Of a stretch of DNA of 64,000 bases, positions 50,304 through 61,100 are shown piece by piece; the stretch's first letter is position 1; each line of letters starts with the position of its first letter. The stretch lies in NCBI GenBank assembly GCA_965644295.1, contig CBFFRP010000431.1:62001-126000 (forward strand), given 5' to 3'. This DNA comes from Paraphysomonas bandaiensis (lineage: Eukaryota > Chrysophyceae). The position numbers were made by a program, and so were the translations under genes. Under the pieces are notes generated by a model. The model did no database searches, was not told where the DNA came from, and saw only the letters and a program-made list of their open reading frames with translations.

Positions 50304-53300
50304 TCAAAGAAATTTTTCTATTTCAGTATAAATTGGTCCATAGGTACCCGCTCGCCCGTAGCAAATATGACCAATCGAGGTTAGCTCCCATCTGGAGCCT
50401 ACAGACGATCTCTGCAACTTACACATAATAACGGCCGTCTTGTCACCGGTGTTCTGCTCCTCCAACTGGTATCGACACATCTCTGTGTCACTCTCAACAT
50501 CATGCAGATGCGCGGATGGCTGAGATATCTCCTTTAAAGAAGTTGTCCACGCAGACACAGTAAAAAATAAAGATCCAACTATGCTAGGAAGCTTTTTAAA
50601 GTCTATGTCAATGGTGTGCTGTCCGATTCCAGTATCACTATCAACAACATCCCCACTATGTACCACCGGAGCGGATCTGTTCAGCCCACTACCATTTCCA
50701 TTATCCCATGATGTATGACAGTAGTCAACTTTCCCAAGATTCTTCCCATGAAAGTCGAAAATAAGGCAGGAAGCATCTAAGAATATAGTATGACCGTCGA
50801 ATCTCCACTTTTCAATCATTCGAATTCGTCTAAGGTTTGGAGCAGCAGAATAAGTCTCACCTTTCAGCAAAATTCTTGAAACTCCTGACCGCATGACGTT
50901 CTGAAAGACAGTATCTCGAGAATGGTATCCTTTCTTGAGAGAATTTTTAACTGCTGATTCTAACACAGAAAGAAGCTGGGGTTTAGATGGAAGAGGGATA
51001 CCAGATATGGCAAAGAACTGAGGCCACGATTCAAGATTTAGTATAGATTCAACAGCATTTTGCCACTTTCGACGAATGTATAGAGGAGGGCGACCTTGGA
51101 AAGTGTCATATCGGTCGATACAATCATCTAGCTTGTTCCTAGAGCCCCCCCCTCTCACCAAGAGAGTGAGAAACACCGCATGGAAAAGAGTGAGGCGCAT
51201 GGCGACCTTCTGTACAGCAAAGTACTTATCTAATCTGCTTTCGTCTCCATGAATAACAGTGGCAAGAGAAGGATCCCGTGAGCATGCCCACAAAACGGAC
51301 CGATCAAACGACTCCTTGATATATGCCATCGCTATTGAACTCCACGAGTAAGTGTCACTAACCGAGAGTAGAGTTAACAGTTCACCCAACGACGGTGTGT
51401 ACTGCTTCACGCGTTTATCTGGTCTTCTCGCAAAGTCATCAAGTCTGCGCCTCACGATTATTCGAAGCTGAGGAAAACTGTCGACTAAAGCAAGCAACAG
51501 ACGGTGGAGTTGGCAGTATCCAGTTAAAGTTACATCTGATACTGCTATACCCTTATCCATCAAGAGCACCACTTGGGTGTTCATCATTTTCGTCAGAAGA
51601 AAGAGTGCCATCTCTGGATCACTGTGAGGAGTCCACGCCGGCTCAATGTTGTCTGCTTTATCCTGTTTGAGATATCTATGAGACTCGTGGCGGCGTTGTT
51701 GCTGTTGGCGATGAGGCCGAGTGTTCAATGTACCCTCGGTGACAATTTTTCGACAAGTGCTTAGGAGCGGTTTCAGAGCCCTAGTAAAGTGTTCCTCATC
51801 AATATATATCGGTAAAAAGCTGGAGAACTTCTCTCCCCAGACAGTTCGTCTCACTCCCTGAGTTTTGTAGGACTCCAAACTCAGAATATCGAAAGTAGAG
51901 GTAACGTAATCCAAACATCCAGTCTTTGGATTCGTGGTGTATATGATGGGAAATCCTAGGACTGCTTCTGATTTAGTGCTGAACGAGTGAAAGCAAGTAA
52001 GGTCCTGCGCGAGACAATTGGCCTCAAGCATATAGGCAGTCCTCCACGAGTACGTCGGTCCACTAGGAGATAGGGAAGACCTCGGGTAACGAGTCTTGAA
52101 GAGAGTTCTCCAGACCACCCAATCATCTGTCATTGATGCGGTTCCACGACAAGCTATCCCCAACGCAAGGACATCAGCAACAGATAAATAGGAGATAACT
52201 GCTAATGAGGTATCTCGAGAGAGTGTCCGGAGCAGGCCCATATTTTGATCTGTAGCTCCCGCCAGCTCTTCACATCGCCAGCGTGATTTCCACTCTTCAT
52301 CTGTGTCCACGACAACATCCTCATCAACTATAGAAAGATCCGAAGGTATGTCAGAATTAGAAGATGAAATCTCAGTTGTTGGTTCTTCTGGTTTTGTTGA
52401 CTGTGCCAGAAGTTGTTTAGCGAGGCGGCGCTTCTGTCTACGGGCAAAGTTCTTATTTACAGGCGGCGACACGCCCTTGTGGGATGATAAATTGACCACG
52501 GCTTTCAAACATTCGGAGCACCTCCTACCCTCGCTTTTTGAGAGCTGAGAGCGCGAGAAGTACTTTTGCTTTAGCTTTCTTTGACATGAAGAACATGAGT
52601 ACTTTACCAGTTCAGATTCAGCTGCCTCGAGCATATTGTACGGATTACTTTGCTCCCCGTCGTCTGTGGTAAAGGAAAGTTTCACAGATTTGACTTTGTT
52701 AAAAGCACGGCGGCTGTTGACAGTAACCCACTGAGGCTCAAGAGCGCTTTCAGGGACAGACTGCTTCTCACTACCAGTGCTTACTGTTGAAGCCGACGAA
52801 TCAGAAGTTGGAGCCTTAACCTTCTGGGTATCGTCTTTTTCTTTCAATAGTTCAAGGCTGGACTTTTGTTGCTGTATACGCCTGGCAAGTATACGCGCCT
52901 GAAGCTTCTGTGCAGCTTCTCCAGATACCTCCACGGAAGGAAAAGCCACAGGAGCTGCTGATACTTCAAGGTCACTCGGGAAGGGAGGCGTGGGATGCAT
53001 ACGACTATGGCCGCAAGCGACACACTCATAGCTTGACGATTCTGTTACTGTACGAGAGATATTACCGCTAGAAACTTCCGTCGGTTGTCCCTTTGCAAGG
53101 ATGAAGGACGTCAGCTGAATTAAGATAGATCGGACTGAGAAGGCAGAAGACCAATACTGATAGGCCACAGTCATGGAGCCAATTGGAGGTGTTTCCAACA
53201 TATCCAGACAGACTTCCCACCTCATATTCCTTCTCTGGATGTTGAGGTGAGGGATGTACGAGCACATTTCAATGCGAGGAGGCATAGAGGGGTAGCCAGT

Positions 53301-53539
53301 AGGAAAAGTGACCACAAAATGAACTACGATGTCTTCGAAATCACTGTCCTCTGCTCCCTTAATGTTACCATGCCTAATCATGCGTCAGGTAAGGGTATTC
53401 ATATATGTATTGTATAAAGCACATACCATTCCTCAAGATTCTCTTCGTTTAATGGTGCAATAGTAATATTAGCAACCGGACAACGCATCACCTCTGCATA
53501 CTCTCTCATTAAACGAGATGTTCTCATCTGTTGGTGCAT
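50304..53539 (-). CDS. E2-like ubiquitin-conjugating / zinc finger / F-box / TerD fusion protein
   Basis: Two exons, 53539-53427 and 53373-50304 around a 53-nt intron (3183 nt, 1060 aa). Residues 1-145 are an E2 UBC fold: RLMREYAEVMRCPVANITIA, FPTGYPSMPPRIEM, PHLNIQRRNMRWEVCLDMLE with the predicted active Cys about residue 93, then YWSSAFSVRSILIQLTSFIL. The HPN motif reads HLN, keeping the Asn. A Cys pair (YECVACGHS) lies near residue 155. At about 297-330, CSSCQRKLKQKYFSRSQLSK...CSEC resembles an Stc1-type zinc finger. At about 417-465 an F-box-like helix set (LSRDTSLAVISYLSVADVLA, then DDWVVWRTLFKTRYP). An unassigned helical region of about 300 aa follows. From about 884 to the end is a TerD-like domain: DGHTIFLDASCLIFDFHGK, APVVHSGDVVDSDTGIGQHT, IDIDFKKLPSIVGSLFFTVS, YGRAGTYGPIY. 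E2 plus F-box implies ubiquitin transfer; TerD domains bind calcium and occur in stress systems. No transmembrane segment. Confidence 0.85.
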
Positions 53540-54091
53540 TGATACTGATATATGCTAATACTTATGCGTCTTTAACGAAGTAACAAACAACAATATATTG
53601 TTGATTGTGATGATATATAAGTATCATATATTCACTTCTATCCACATACTTTTACATACTTTACTTTCCTGGAAAAAGAAAGCGAATTCCTTTATATGCA
53701 ATGAACAAAAGTAGAAGTGAGAATCGGCGCTCATAATCATGCATGCATCATTCCTTTCTATTCCACGGTATTCCTGACTTGTATTATGGACTACAGCTAC
53801 GTTGTACCAACAAAAGATACCATATCCATATCATATGGCATCACTGCAATTACAATACCGATGCCGGATGGGTATACTGTAACAGTTGGTACGTCGTAGT
53901 ATATACAACTCCCCATACATACAGAGGTATACATACATCTTCAATTGACGACATATACAGCAGTATACATATATATATAGATGGTGCGCATACAGCACGC
54001 AGCTCTCACGGCATGCATATATATGCATATAAGAATAGCAGTGAATATTAAGTTACAGTAACATGACACTTCTTCTTTACCTCTACTAACA
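53540..54091. other. intergenic between divergent genes
   Basis: AT-rich with TATACATA/ATATAC microsatellite-like tracts (about 53925-54030). No defined element. Confidence 0.45.
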
Positions 54092-55349
54092 ATGCTATCT
54101 AACTTAATATATATACTCCTTGCTTTATTTATATTGAGTATAGAGAATGTTGTATCAGAGAGAATGTGTGTGCTTAGCACTGTTGACTCACACGGTTTAG
54201 TATCTGAAATAGTCAAAGTACATTCTATTATTGAATCCACTAGAAATAAAGCAGATTTGTTTTTTGGGTTTGCTACTAAAGATCAAACAAATAAACAAAT
54301 ATTAGAAACTGCTTTAAAGGGATGTTTTGGTAATATATCAGCAGAGGTAAAGATACTTAACCAGCCACCGACTTTTAAGAAATATGTTGCTCCAAACCGC
54401 CCTGTAACTCAGTTGGCGAGAGTTATTCTACCTGAACACTTTCCGCAATGTGAAAAATTTATATACATCGACAGCGATGCTATTGGAAATATTGATATCG
54501 AGGAGGTTAGACTCCTTCACTCTAACAATATTTTCGTTGATGTGTTAGATATATCATAGGTGTTAAGTTTTCCACTGAAACGCATGAACGCAGAGGGAAG
54601 AATGGAAGATGTACACTCTGGCTATATTTTTGATTCGTGTCACTCGAACTATATTCATACTCAAAGACAGTTCAACATGTCTCACCCAGATGTAATTGAT
54701 ATGTTTGCCGCAAACAAAGGGTTCTATATAAATGCTGGTGTATGGATGTGCAACTCCAATCTGTGGATTAAACAAAATGTAACTGGGCAGATGCTGGAAT
54801 TCATGGAGCGCACATCTGTGGAGCCCTTATTCATTAAGCCATGGGACGACCAGTCTTTAGCTTACATGGTTTCTGGTAAAAACGCTGCGAAGTTACCGAA
54901 CACATTTAATATGCGCCGCCTTTGTAAGCATACGGTGTCTAATTTTGATAATGGAGCCAGAGGTGAGGCGATACTTAAAATATAATATATATTAAATAGA
55001 ATCTCAAAGTCTATGATTTGCAGGTTTTGTACATTTTGCTGGAACTTCAGCCAAACACTGCAACATAGTATCGTATCCTGCTTTTGCAGGAGCTGCCGGA
55101 TACTTTGCAGGTGTAGCGCTGTCGTTATCTCGCAAGTGTAATATATCCCCACAAATGTATTCTCAATGTGAGAAGCATATAAGACTTGTAGAAAGAATTA
55201 ACGCCAAGTTAAATCTTACTGACAGTCGGCGAATTGATGTTTACAAACAAGTGGATCCGGGTTATGGTAATTTCACGTGGCCAGGATTAATGAACTTTAC
55301 TTTTTTGGAGCCAGTTCTTGGCCGTTTTCATGAAAAACTAGGGTCGTAG
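54092..55349 (+). CDS. GT8-family glycosyltransferase with signal peptide
   Basis: Three exons, 54092-54505, 54560-54962 and 55024-55349, join in frame (1143 nt, 380 aa). Residues 1-22 are a hydrophobic signal or membrane anchor (MLSNLIYILLALFILSI), so the protein should be in the secretory pathway. The family-8 core: VTQLARVILPEHFPQCEKFI then YIDSDAIGNIDIEEV with the DxD that binds metal and nucleotide-sugar. Later come NKGFYINAGVWMCNSNLW, KPWDDQSLAYMV and FVHFAGTSAKHC. The first intron is 54 nt, a multiple of three, and contains in-frame stops; reading through it falsely splits the gene at 54559. It has a CTCTAAC branch point. The conserved Cys count suggests disulphides. The sugar donor and acceptor cannot be told. 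Confidence 0.85.
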
Positions 55350-55998
55350 TTGATATATTCTTCTCAAGTAGTATAACACTTACTAGTTCTGTCGCTGTAC
55401 ATTACACGGAAGAAGTAGAATTACTTTTCTATCGAACTTTTGATACTGATGATGAAGCATACACCTCAAGGTGAAAATGTAATAGAGAACGCTAATTTAA
55501 ATATTATTGATGTACGTCGAAAACATAGTTGTTGTGTCGAAAACGTAATATTAAGTCCTCATTGTATGTACATGTGTCATGTATTGACTACGCTTTGTCA
55601 GCAGAGTCTAGAATACCTCAATACCGCAGGTTGACCAATTCTGGACGGGGACTACTACCGAGACCCAGCTGGAGAATGTATACAACTATGCTTTAAACTC
55701 GCGAGGACTCCGTACTCTAGAAACAGCAGTTGTCAATCTTCTCCAGCCGCTTTACGCTGCCGCCAAACAAATGATTTAAGCCCACAGTCGTCGTTATATG
55801 TTACCACCCCCGAAGTACCACATAGACCCCATTACTTCAGAAACGTAACCACACGCGATTGAAACGTAGAAACACACAACGTATAACGAGGAGACCTAAA
55901 GTCGAGGTAATAATCCAAAACCTGTTGAAATTTTTGATGGTCGGAATTGAGTATAACTATTATGCACCTTTTATTATCCTCCACCTACTAGTAATAAT
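55350..55998 (+). other. intergenic with a possible small exon
   Basis: At 55630-55779 the plus strand reads VDQFWTGTTTETQLENVYNY then ALNSRGLRTLETAVVNLLQP, ending AAAKQMI-stop directly after a TACCGCAG acceptor-like site. It looks like a last exon, but no consistent upstream exon could be spliced to it. The rest is featureless up to the transposon insertion. Confidence 0.3.
55991..55998 (+). repeat. 8-bp target site duplication, left
   Basis: GTAATAAT directly before the left terminal repeat; repeated exactly at 57238-57245. Confidence 0.9.
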
Positions 55999-57237
55999 CA
56001 GGGCTGCGTATCAATTAATTGACGCAGGTTGTAGTCAATTATAATTGCAATTATTACTTGCTGTCTCAATTTCAACTATTGCAATTAACTGCAATTAATT
56101 GCAATTATTTAGTACTAAAATAAACTAGCTGCGAATATAGCTACCTCAACTGTCATTTCATTCCAGAGGCAACGATTCATGCGTAAAAACATAATTAGCA
56201 CTAAATGTTGAGGAGTCAAGCTCTTGAGCAAGCCCGTCATAACAATCGTAGCCTCTACTGAACAACCTCTCAACCTTATTGGTTGTGCTATGCAAGTGTT
56301 TCATCCGTAACGAGTTAGCTGATTAAGTCTTGCTCGCTTCCGCTGCCTGATACCATCAAACAAACGTTGCGCTGCGTCGTCATTCGGAGCTAGACTCGCA
56401 CCGTCATAATCTTCTTCTTCCTCATCGAACAAATATATTTTAGTTTGATCCTTTGCCGTCGGAGTTACGGCTTCGTTGCCACATTGAATCTTCACGACTG
56501 CCTTTTCGAAAGCAGCGTTATGAATAATAGCAGCACTGTCGCCCAGATGACGCTCAACAATCGGGTGCATTATGAAGGGTTCGTCAATTAATGTATGTGC
56601 AAACGTCGTGGAAGTCAAGCTGGTGTTAACCTTACTTCTGTAATTGTACAACACTTATTTTTATAATACAGGGTATAATATACATGTATATACTCTGTAT
56701 ATAGGTGGATAGAGTCCTACAATTAGAATTTTAACACATCGGATCCAAACTCGAATGATCGCATATGATTAGATAGAAGCAAGTAGCGATCAATCACGAA
56801 AAATGTGGAGCCCCTTTTCCTGCAGGACAAATCTCTATTGTAGCCTTTTCGTTATTATTATCATCATTCATTTACTTTCTCAAATAACACTCGTGCAATG
56901 ACTTCTGGTGCCAATTTGTCGCTCCTATCGCTAATTAATTAAATGAATTACTATGTGAAATAATCCTATGGATATTATAGTATTTCACCAATTTTCGATT
57001 TTTATCCTAAAAATTGGTTTTTGTTACTAAAAATACCGTTTTTTAACAACGTTTCAGCATAAAAAGATGGGTTTTTTAATATCAATTAATTGCAATTAAT
57101 TGACAATTAATTGAAGTCAGCTGGAGTCAATTATAATTGCAATTATGAATCGATGTCCCAATTTCAACAATTGCAATTTCAATAATTGACAATTAATTGC
57201 AATTAATTGAAAGTCAATTAATTGATACGCAGCCCTG
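55999..57237. mobile_element. hAT-like DNA transposon, 1239 bp, non-autonomous
   Basis: Perfect 25-bp terminal inverted repeats begin CAGGGCTGCGTATCAATTAA at 55999 and are mirrored at 57213-57237. An exact 8-bp duplication GTAATAAT flanks the element. CAGGG termini with 8-bp duplications are hallmarks of the hAT superfamily. Subterminal regions are packed with CAATTAATTG motifs. Two similar direct repeats (56033-56082 and 57125-57178, both starting AGTCAATTATAATTGCAATT) lie inside the ends. One minus-strand frame (56301-56654, 117 aa) has no stop but no recognisable transposase core, so mobilisation would need a transposase from elsewhere. Perfect ends indicate recent insertion. Confidence 0.93.
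56301..56654 (-). CDS. hypothetical 117-aa ORF inside the hAT-like element
   Basis: Reads PFIMHPIVERHLGDSAAIIH then NAAFEKAVVKIQCGNE, an acidic patch (LFDEEEEDY) and RQRKRARLNQLTRYG at the end. It could be a leftover piece of a transposase or a captured exon; no domain was identified. The acidic-to-basic layout suggests a real, once-coding sequence. Confidence 0.4.
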   Translation of the reverse strand: MLYNYRSKVNTSLTSTTFAHTLIDEPFIMHPIVERHLGDSAAIIHNAAFEKAVVKIQCGNEAVTPTAKDQTKIYLFDEEEEDYDGASLAPNDDAAQRLFDGIRQRKRARLNQLTRYG

Positions 57238-57245
57238 GTAATAAT
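57238..57245 (+). repeat. 8-bp target site duplication, right
   Basis: GTAATAAT directly after the right terminal repeat, identical to 55991-55998. Confidence 0.9.
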
Positions 57246-58109
57246 GTGCCCCCAACGGCTGTTGCCGCGTTGTCTCCGAGCATAGGTACTAATACTACTG
57301 TAAGTAGTAGTGGTGTTATTGCATGCAGTAGTAGTGGAGATAGCTATATTATGAGTATGCAATGTATCTAAAATCAGGCTATTCGGTTGGAGCGTTTGCA
57401 ATTTACCCCCTCGCCCATGTTTCTCAAACTAGGCACACTCGAATTACTAATTCAGAATTCATGCCTCCACAAAGTCCTGCAGAGTCTTACCCCAAGGGAC
57501 GCCCCCCTCACTAATAACCCCATCTGCACTACTAGACCTCACGCCCATAGAGATCTTCTCCCTCACATATACAGAAACGGAAGTGGTCACACCTTGATGC
57601 TTCTGCTTCATATATAACAGGATATGAGAATTTGTACTAGTTTGCTAGGTAGTTACGGGTAGAAGTCTATGTAGGTTGGCTACAATATTCATCTAGCTAC
57701 TTATCTGGTGCTAATTCTTGACGCCTATTGCTAATAATAAGTAATAAGACTTTCATATACATTCACTACGCAGCCCTGTAGTTTAAGGTGCCTGTTTATA
57801 GCCGTTAATCGTGAACCATTATTTTTACAATTAAGCTAATGCTGTTTTACATTTCTTAATAATGTATTAGGAAATATATCAGAGAAATTGAATTATTGCG
57901 ACTGTGTAGCAGATAATGAATCATTGATTGGCTGAAGTGATTTTAATCAATAGAGCAGATTTCAATGAATTGTAAGAACTTTTTCCACAATCTTAAAAGT
58001 AATTGAGCGCTATGTGCATTTATTTTTCTTCAAAGGTTAATAATTTCGATTTATCACACAATAAAGAGAGATCATTATTCTATTACGACAATGAAATATG
58101 TAATCTACA
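57246..58109. other. intergenic; a second transposon-end remnant
   Basis: No gene called. At 57767-57778, TACGCAGCCCTG is identical to the outer 12 bp of the hAT-like right end, so another decayed insertion may end here. Short Ser/Thr-rich frames near 57250-57370 lack support. Confidence 0.4.
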
Positions 58110-61100
58110 TTACCTACTGCTTGAACTCTGTCGTTCTGCCTTATTAGCATCTGACAGTGACTGCATTTCAATAACAGCTCCCGTCTGAACAAAGGAGAGA
58201 AATATGGGCCAATCTACCACGCCATCAGTATCCACTTTCGAGCCTGCATCACGCTGAAGAGTCATAAACTTCATGAATATACGCCGCAATAACGTGCGGT
58301 TATAACGAATAGCATCCTCTTTTCGAGTTTTTGTAGCTGTTCTCGTTCGCACGAGAGATTCTGGCGCAACGTGTTGAATAGTATTCAAAAAATCATCATA
58401 CGATAGATAAGGGGTCGGGTAATTTTCTGTCCTACCCCTATTGCGGGGATATATCGACTCCGCAGATAATCCTATCAATTCTTTACGCATCTGGAGTTTC
58501 AAGTGGTTAAGAAAGATATCATTCAATGACATAGTTTCACCTGACGAAGAAGGTATACCTCTTCTCTGGTAAACATAAAACTATTGGCATCTTTAGCAGG
58601 CGCGGGGCTGCTTTCTGCAACAGCTGAACTAAACTGCGATGATGGTGCGACAATTTTGTTCGCCTTTCTTTGTGCCGATATCGCTGCCATCGACTTGCGA
58701 ATGCGAGATACTTCCCTATCCTTGTTCAGCACAGACGTCGTCTCTTTGGACTCCTCGCCAGTAGGGGCGGGAGTGGCAGTCACTACATCCCCACATTCGA
58801 TATCAACATGAAGAACGTCCTGAGTCTTTGTTGCCGACACTTTTAAATCTCGCCGCAGAGGGCGACTGAACTGAGCAGCGCGGTTGAATAAGGACCCACT
58901 CTCATTATTAATACCAAGAGATGACTTCAATGCTGAGGATAATATACCGGAATACAGCTCGTCGGATTCAGCATCTTGGAGAGAAGACTCAAGCATTTCC
59001 TTGTCAGGTGGATACCACTTAACAACTGCAAATAAGTGTCTGCGCAACTTTGGTGGCACCTGAAGTAATGTAGGTGTCACGAGCTACATAACATGACAAT
59101 GTACTTGGCGCACCATTGATGCTAAGTTTGGGTCTTCTGATGCTTCCACCACTACAGTTTCGGGACGGTGTCTCGCCAGCATTTCACTCGTATCAGCAGC
59201 AATAAACTTCTCCGTACGATGCAAAATAATAGGACAGTAAGCAATTATCCCGCGAACCTCAGAATAAAGCTTCTTAGACCCTTTCGATGTCTCCACCTCA
59301 GCCTCATTGAAGAATAATGATTTCAAAAACTTGTACATCGGCTCAATAAAAATAACAATCGCAATAAAAAGGATGACTACAATCGCAGTCCACTGAATAC
59401 ACATTCCTGTTAAAGTCTCTACGAAACAGATATTACGATGCATACCTTGTATGTGTGCAGAATAGAAGCCTGACTGTTGCTGTGCCACGATTGCTTTATA
59501 TATATCACATGAGCTAAATTGGGATTACATGAAACGAGACATACCACAGACATTGTCCACAAACGGTAGGGTGGTGTCTTGTTAACTTTGTGAATGACAT
59601 CACCTTTCTCATACGCGCTATCCAGCGGCCAGCTGAATGGAGGAATATGCGATTAGCAATGCAACTTGTAAAGTATTATTCTTACCTATATATGAACCGA
59701 GTGGTAACGTACATGTGTACTGCCACTGCAAATAGTATGTATTCTCGAATCTAAATCAAAGTTAAGACAGGGTATGCATAAATCACATAGGTTCTCACAG
59801 TAGACGCCATAGTCGCGTCCAACATCGGTGGGATTTTAGTCTTTCGTAGAAGAAGAAATCTGTCTACGGCAAAGAGCACAAGACACGCCACACAAGACAC
59901 GAAAAGTGCTGTTGGAGTCAAGATCGAATAGAAAAGCGAGATAAACATGATCTGAAATTAAAATATTGTCAATAAATAAATGAGACGCGATTCACATGTT
60001 ACCTTAGATATCTCGGTATATCTGTCTGCAAGAGTAAATTGAGACCCCTCCCAGTATTGGTTCATCTGTGCTTGAGTTGCTACAGCAAAATATAACTACA
60101 ACTAGTGGCAATACATTCACACGAGGAACATACTCGACAGGATACGAGAAATAAACCATCTGTTGACCAGTCCTGGAAGATCCAATACTTTAACAAAAGG
60201 AGAAACGAAACTAGCAGATAACTACAGAAATCGTGTCAGAGAAGGGTATCGTATATAGGTACATACCTGAATATTTATAATCTTTACGATTTCGATTTCA
60301 TTGAGAAAATCCGGCCACTGCGTATAGAGTAAGGGGAAATTTTCTTTGCAAAACATCGTACCGCAGTATTAACAAAATTAAATACGACTGCAGTCAATAG
60401 CTTCGCCGCATAGAGTTTAAACTGAATCCCACAATTAATATATGACGTAGGGAGCAATAACACGGGTGCATCTACCAAGAGACTATTCTGCCGGTCATCC
60501 TCGTCAACATGCTCCTCCACTGCAGTGATGTATATAAACGTCTGAGGCAACAATAGGTCCAGCTTCACACTAGTTAGCATCATAAACAAAAGTACACATC
60601 ATTGACTTACCCCGCCAATAGCCATGGGAACAAAGAGAGGGTAGTTGACAAACGTGTACTGGATGACGTAATAACTGATGGCCATTGCAGCCCCAGCAAG
60701 AAACCAACCAGCCGTCTTACGTAAAAGTCTGTAGTATACAATCGCTTCAGTACAGCCTTGAACAAAAGGCTCCACAAACCTCTCTGCAGTAGAGTTGTCA
60801 AGATGCAACCAAAGGATGTTGTTTGGTTCAGCGCTCTCAACTACACTTAACACATCTGCGTTGCGAAACTTGGTTCTACCCTATATAAACAAATCCACAG
60901 TGGGGACGCAAAACACTAACTAAGGTCTATATTCTTACCCGGCCACCAATGTCGTAAATAGACTCCAACTTACTCACCCCGAGTTCCTATTTCTGATATA
61001 ATTCCACGATTATGGCGGCAAAATAACCAACCTTGAGACATAGTCGTTGCTCGTATTCGCTCTCAAAACTGACGTAGACCCTATAAGAAATCATCCTCGG

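Noticed and set aside
54560-54985. Second half of the GT8 enzyme as a separate gene
   Set aside because: A 54-nt intron with a branch point joins it to the first half and restores the family sequence.
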